From contig NC_134025.1 in the NCBI RefSeq assembly GCF_964204645.1, positions 23,900,001 to 23,964,000 of the forward strand: a stretch of DNA of 64,000 nucleotides, given 5' to 3'. The notes below the pieces were generated by a model. The model was not told the origin of the DNA and did not search any database. It worked only from the letters and a program-made list of their open reading frames with translations. Numbering within the stretch: position 1 is the first letter of the stretch; the number at the start of each line of letters is the position of its first letter. This document shows, in pieces, positions 58,085-64,000 of the stretch. Source of the stretch: Tubulanus polymorphus. Lineage: Eukaryota > Nemertea > Palaeonemertea > Tubulaniformes > Tubulanidae. Both the position numbers and the translations under genes were made by a program.

Positions 58085-61000
58085 CAACCACTCTCTCAAA
58101 TCGTCGAAATTAACTAACATTTTATATCTAAAGCGAGGCGGATTCGGGAGTAAAATTCATTCAGGGGATTCACAAAATATAATTTGCTCAGATTCGCATA
58201 CATCGTTTGGGCAATTCATTTTACCGTTCCAAATTGAAAATTTCCTCTCCGTGCGGAAAAGCTCGATTAACTGCTGAATTCCCAAACGGTCGTCCTCTGA
58301 TGTTTTCAGATTGTTTTATACCGTGTTTTTAGATACATTTGAAGTTGGGCGTTTTCGGTAATGAATTTTCGTTTTAACTGTATATATCGGCACATATAAA
58401 ACATATTTATATACATGTATATATCTGTGCGCCCTACTTTTTGATATCAACTATATTCTTTATGTCGATAATCTTAATCCGTCACTCCTTTGTCTGTGAA
58501 GTCACAAGATAGGAGGCTAAACAAATAAGTATATGTGTAATACGTTTCTCATCGAAGCAAACCCGGCCAACTAGAGACATCTTATTATTTTTTCGTGTTG
58601 TCCGTCCTTTATAGAATGCGATGTATCCTATTTCATTATCCGTCTAATTATATTCTATTCATTTCTATTCCGACCATAAATTATAGATTTATATGATATA
58701 TATTTTGTTTTTATTCTGAAAATGAACTCTTCTGCTAGAATTTGCAGTTGATACTTAAACAATTGATCATACACAATTGTGATAGAAATTTCGTATCTGT
58801 CCGTTATCCGCGATCCAGTGTATCTAAGTAATTCCATCCAAACGTACTATATTTGAAAAAGTCCAGTATAGTTTTTTTTTCTTTGAAGAATGTATCAATA
58901 TCGTCCTTAAAATCTGTCCAAAATGAAAAAAAAACTAATCCGTCTAATGATTGCCTCAAAACGTAGCCTACAGTTATATTTGATTGAGATGTTTAGTGTT
59001 TTAGTTAAGAATTCTTATGTCTATACCTTGTAACTGTGAACGCTTCTATTCAACTCTCGTCTGTTTTGTCGTTCACTTGAAATTCCTTTCGAAGCCCTGA
59101 ATACCGTTTTTATTAGTTGAAGCCTTATTGTCAGGCCTACTTTTCACTGTATTTGGCCAATTTTCTTTTCAGCAATGTATTATTCAACTTTGTAGTAGGT
59201 AGACATATGCCAGGCGAAATAACGTCTTACCCATTGTAAGACGTTAGAACTTGCGAAGTTTTCATTTGTTAGAAAACACATAATTTTATCTGGTGTCAAA
59301 AATATCATTTAAGATTATTGCACTTTTATTTATGGTTATATGAATATAATGTTATTATCACGTGGCTGTAGGTAGGTGTGTGTCTCTTTTACGTTGCTTT
59401 TTGAAATATATATATATTTTATGAATAAGAAATCAGCTCCTAATATGAAGCCGATACAATACGCTTCGAAAGCAATGCATAAAATTCCATTAATTTCCGA
59501 TATAACGACGTGTATTCCACGGCTTGGGTGCTTTTTGTAAAAACGTTTAAGACTATCGAATGTCCTAGTAAACTATGTATATAAAACGTATAATCGGGTC
59601 TATCGTGCAGCCATGAATTTTTATGTAGTTTTATATTAGTAGGTATGTACGTATTTATACACGAAATCCGAAATACATCTATGTATATATACATGTATTT
59701 TTGAGCAACTCTTTTATTGGACTAATCTATACATGAACGTGTTAAAATTGTATGTTTTTTAACGATACTTGAATTGTTTAGATACGTACAATGAGATATG
59801 AAATGAAATAAATTGACGAAAAAAATTTTAATTTAACGTGATTGATTTGGCAATTTTTATGAATTAAACTATATCTACTAGTAAAGGCGTCAGTATAGGT
59901 TTTTTGTTTTCTTCCTCTATCTCCGTGATAATTAGGAACTTGTTTGTGCCGAGACTCAGCGAAAGTGCAGGAAATGTTTAAAATAAAAAGCATTCATAGC
60001 TAAGAAAAGGCCACCTTTTACCACAAAAGGCACTGGCCTACTCTGAACTGTACTCTATATCCGAATTAAGAGTATTTTCATATATTAGATATCCACTATA
60101 TACTTTCAATCATGAAATTCACGTACTTCTTGAGGTGTACATATCGATATTACATGATATAATAGATACTAAACAATTTACTAGTTACATACTATATCAT
60201 ACAAATACTTAGACAGTGAATTCTACGCTGCATTTATTTTCAGGTTTCAGTATTTGGAAAGGATAATTTTTGTAAAGATTTTGAGATTTCTTCGTTTTAA
60301 TTATAATCAAACAGTCGCGAGTTGTGGCAATTCCAAGTAACACATTAGTACATAAGCCGTATTGGTCATCGTGGTTTGTTATCAATAGTGTGCTAAATCA
60401 ACTTTCGGTTGACTCATATTCTTGAACATTTTGCTTTATAAATCGGGATTGTAAATTTGTATATTTAGAACAGTGTTATAAAGGAGTAGCACATATATAT
60501 ATTCAAATACATACGATAGGAAAAGTATGAAGGAAAGTGAAATATTGAAAGTAAAATGCCATCGATGTATGCAAACTGTATGAATAATCTTATAATGTTT
60601 ATATATGAAATGATGATTCAATTAAAAATCTTGTTTGCATAAGACGATATTTTTCATCATTTTGGTTTTCTTTATCTCTGGTAAAGTTTTGGAAAATGGG
60701 GCGCCCAAAGTTCATGAGCGATGCAGACAATCCCCATCCATCCCCGGCCTCCAAGTTTGTATACATATACGTGCACTGCTTGTACTTGAGAATAGAAATT
60801 TTGACAAGATTCTCAGATCCGCATTTGCTCTTGGTTGCATTAAGCTCACTTATTGCTTCACTTATTAGAGACATTCTTTCAAATCCGCTAGAGGGAATGT
60901 GTATTAGACAGCATATAGTAAATTCCCAAAATCCCCCGAAATTGAGATAAACAGCTCATAAAGTGTATCAATGAAATCGAAACCTGTTCAAATTGAATCG

Positions 61001-61183
61001 GTCACAAGTTATTTGACTATTGCTGATAGAGAAACGACTGTATTCTACCTATTTTAAGTACTCGCGGTAGGATCATACTTGTTCGACAGTCGTTGTATAA
61101 TAGTAGCGGCACATTTTCAGCGGTATGTCGACGGATATTTCGTATCTATTCAATAGCATAGTATTTAATGGAATGAAGTTATG
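58085..61183. other. 3' flank of the two-TM gene and intergenic DNA
   Basis: 3.1 kb of very AT-rich DNA. AATAAA at 59807-59812 could end a long 3' UTR. No gene or recognised repeat was seen before the element at 61184. Confidence 0.5.
59807..59812 (+). terminator. candidate poly(A) signal for the two-TM gene
   Basis: AATAAA about 1.7 kb after the stop. Earlier non-canonical sites are possible in this AT-rich stretch, so the assignment is weak. Confidence 0.3.
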
Positions 61184-62377
61184 AACAAGAAAATTAATTT
61201 TAGAAAATTATTTGACGCCTGCGAAAAAAATGTAGAATTTCTGGGCTAAGCTAATGTGGAATTGCAAATTTGAAATCGAAGTTTAAAGAAATTTGGGGAA
61301 TGATGAGATTTTGCGATTGGGTAGATGATACAGGTCTTCGACTCTAGTAGTGGTTTAAATTTTTTTATTGAAAATTCGTCAATAATTGATCGCGAACTTG
61401 CGACCGACTTCATTTACTTATGCCTCTAAGCTGGTCTGCAACTTCATTGCCTCCATGGTTGAAGAAAGAGCTCTTCTGATGTCTGCTTCATCATGACTTC
61501 GAGCATATCGTGTGGCCTAGCCAGCCGGCCCGGTCCCCGGGCCCGGGCCACGGGTTTGGCTGTCACTCGATATCCTAGAGTCTTGAGTCTGGGTGGGTTG
61601 AAGTAGACATTGTCATTTAAAATAACATGCTATGTTGTTCTGTATGAATTACCCGTGTGTCATGTATGTTGTATTAATTTATTTTAAAATTTGTATTTAT
61701 TGAATTGGGAATTTTATCCCGGAATTTCAATGTAATAAGGATCAATAAAGAATTGAATTGAATTGTCACCTAATACACATGCCATCAGAGGACGCGGAGC
61801 CGTATATGACAGCTATGCTATTATAAATTGCTAATCTCACGAAACCTGCATACTCCTAATATCAAACATATTTTCTAAAACGTTTGAATATTGAAATTAT
61901 ATGTTTACACATTTTCATATTTACCGCTTGTTGCCGCTGATGAAATTCACGCCGGCCCTACACACATCGTAGATAGCTTCGTCATTCCACCGGCATGCCA
62001 ACGTTAGGGTCTGACTTTTATATCAGACTTCCAAATCGTGTATACATCCGCCATTTAACCGAATAATCCGATTTACTTATCATTTCTATTTATGCCTGCC
62101 GTTTCTGATATAATCATACATCCTTTACTATTACAATACGTCTTCTAACGATATTCAATGCAATATAACATTTCGACGTTCAAATATAGGTCATTATATA
62201 ATCACAGGAAGCCATTCTACATCTATGTCAATAATATTTTGCCAGATAGCTTGTTTGCGTACACATAGACCTGTGACGTTTAGCACATCGATTTACGGCT
62301 GTCGTTTGTAAAATGACGCTGAATGGTTAACATTGTTTAGGTTTCATAATGGTAACGTTTTATAAGGCGTCAAAAAA
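61184..62377 (-). repeat. repeat family R2, copy B (about 1.19 kb)
   Basis: Reverse complement of 18198-19380, with frequent small differences and indels but alignable over its whole length: AACAAGAAAATTAATTTT at the left end, GGCGTCAAAAAA at the right end. The GGACAATTGCC ends that surround copy A are absent here; the right flank turns at once into unrelated ATATAATAACATG. It lies between the two-TM gene and the second XDH-like gene. Confidence 0.8.
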
Positions 62378-62518
62378 ATATAATAACATGATATAGTTGC
62401 GTGATCGACGGTCAAATTTACAGACGTTTTATTGAAATCGAAATACTTAATTGGAACAATATAGGGCATCGATCCTCATCCGTGGGCGTTCGAAGTCTTG
62501 TCGTTAGTTTTGTTCAAC

Positions 62519-63930
62519 CTATTCGACAATTGACCAGGGCTTCCGACCTTCATCTCGCTGTTCAAACTACGAAGCACATATCAAACAAATCATAGGCATG
62601 CAATGATAGGAATTAGAAAGATTTCGATTTTCCTGAAAAGTTGAAACGTACCGGTTTGGTGAATTGATCAGTGCATGCAAGACGGACTTTCTCAGCTGTA
62701 GCCGGGCAATCCAAACGAAAATATCCAGATAAACCAGCATCAGATCTCGCACTTAGAATGGCCTTTTTAGAAGCACAGTATACACATACAGCAAGTAACA
62801 TTGGTGGTTCTCCAACGCCCTAAAATACCAAACAAAGAGAACACCTAGATCACATTATTTTAACCAACTAACGATTGAATAGAAACTCAACCCACGTAAT
62901 CGTAAAAACCCCCGATTCAATACCTTTGAGGAATAAATGGCCCTCGGATTTCTGGATCCTTTCAGAATTGTTACGTTATATTCGTTGGGTAGGTTTTTGA
63001 ATCGAGGAAGATTGTAAGATGCAGGACCAGTTGTAAGAACTTCTCCATTAGGTGATACATTCACTTCTTCTGTCATGTAAAATCCATAACCCTAAAAAAC
63101 AAATCTAATATTGTTTATTCTATACATCTTATATACTCGGTATACAATGATATTATGGTATTATAGGACCTGCATAAAGGCACCATCAATCTGACCAATG
63201 TCAATGCCTGGGTTGAGACTAGCTCCAACATCAATAACAATGTCTGTTTTCAACACCTGTAAAAGCCAAGGTACATACAACTAATAGTTTCCAACATCTA
63301 CGCTTAATTACTGGACATTTTTTATCTAAACCTATTTAGTAAATGGCTTTTCTCGGGTAAGAATTTCGTGTACCTTGTGTTCACCAGTCAAACAATCTAT
63401 TTCAACCATCGAGCATGCAGCGCCGTAAGTGAAGTAATCACAATGGCGTCCAACTCCTTTCTCCCAATCAAAATACACATCATCAACGCTGAGAGAAAAT
63501 TAATATAAAGGATATCGCATTCTGAAACACATCTATTCATTCTAAAAACAGTAATATGAATATTTGTGATTTACCTGTGATAACCAGTTGCAGACAGATA
63601 AACATTTTCAAGCCAAGCACTAAGGACCCATCCGTCCCATCCTGCATCAGGTTTACTCTCTTTGAATGGTTTCAGTCTATCCATTATAGTTTCACAAGCA
63701 TTCTATTTAAGACAATAGAAAATAATAATCAATTCTACACAAGGTTCTACACAATGCCTAAAACTCAGAAATTCAACTCCAAAATTGGATAGAAGGTATA
63801 CCTTGGTAGCCATTGCAATATAATCTGAACAGATACTAGCAGAGGAACAAATACTGTTTGGAATCTTGTCTGTGCTTACGTCCGTGATGTGAATTTTGTC
63901 CACTGATATCCCTAAAACACGACTAGCAAC
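62519..63930 (-). CDS. xanthine dehydrogenase / aldehyde oxidase family (paralogue 2, 3' part only)
   Basis: Seven exons on the minus strand: 63802-63930, 63575-63702, 63374-63488, 63170-63256, 62924-63091, 62652-62819 and 62519-62557. The 5' part is beyond the right edge. The exon borders and lengths match exons 25-31 of the complete paralogue (129, 128, 115 against 118, 87, 168, 168, 39 against 57 nt). It covers the end of the molybdopterin domain: [38 protein letters not shown], catalytic GVGEPPM, and [13 protein letters not shown] identical to paralogue 1. The last exon ends KPWSIVE, keeping the family's KPWS motif, whereas paralogue 1 has a different, longer end. No break is seen, so it looks functional. 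Confidence 0.9.
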
Positions 63931-64000
63931 CTGTGAATACAAACAAGTGGACAGGAAAAGAATAACCCTTCAACTATCTGGACATATCTATTCAGAAATG

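Noticed and set aside
1-64000. CRISPR arrays, operons or bacterial insertion sequences
   Set aside because: The gene structure is eukaryotic throughout, and no regularly spaced repeats were seen.

Overview
The window is nuclear DNA from a protostome-like invertebrate animal. It is AT-rich, and its genes are split into many short exons by GT-AG introns, mostly well under 1 kb. The orthologues are animal genes (AP5M1, WARS2, LTN1, FANCG, TRAPPC9, XDH/AOX, LRRC58). A lophotrochozoan (mollusc, brachiopod, nemertean or annelid) fits best, but the species cannot be fixed from sequence alone. I saw no tRNA, rRNA, CRISPR array or viral genome.

Layout, left to right: the 5' part of AP5M1 (minus, running off the left edge); a small ankyrin-repeat gene (plus) that starts 181 bp away, head to head with AP5M1; WARS2, the mitochondrial Trp-tRNA synthetase (minus); LTN1/listerin (plus, 30 exons, about 18 kb). 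LTN1 introns hold two whole genes, a class-A GPCR (plus) and an SLC18-like transporter (minus). They also hold a tandem duplication with decayed copies and two DNA-transposon insertions. Then come a FANCG orthologue (minus, 15 exons), an intronless TRAPPC9 (minus), a complete 31-exon XDH/AOX-family molybdo-flavoenzyme gene (plus), a four-finger C2H2 zinc-finger gene with a long Q/S/T-rich tail (plus), an LRRC58-like leucine-rich-repeat gene with an unusual N-terminus (minus), a two-transmembrane protein gene with a G/Y/Q-rich N-terminus (plus), and the 3' half of a second XDH/AOX paralogue (minus, running off the right edge).

Most genes are unrelated housekeeping functions: AP-5 endosomal sorting, mitochondrial translation, ribosome-associated quality control, interstrand-crosslink repair, TRAPP vesicle tethering. 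They form no pathway together. The two XDH/AOX genes are a duplicated pair in opposite orientation. Exon models were built by hand from splice sites, reading frame and remembered family sequences. Internal exon phases close without error in every model given. UTR limits are not known unless a poly(A) signal is noted.

The most interesting observations are: reciprocal decay of a tandem duplication inside LTN1 (one copy keeps the GPCR, the other keeps the LTN1 exon); a transposon whose empty site survives in the neighbouring duplicate; two inverted copies of a roughly 1.2 kb element about 42 kb apart, one of them inside a larger terminal-inverted-repeat element; a FANCG orthologue with an SQ/TQ cluster; an intronless, C-terminally short TRAPPC9; and two GC-AG introns.
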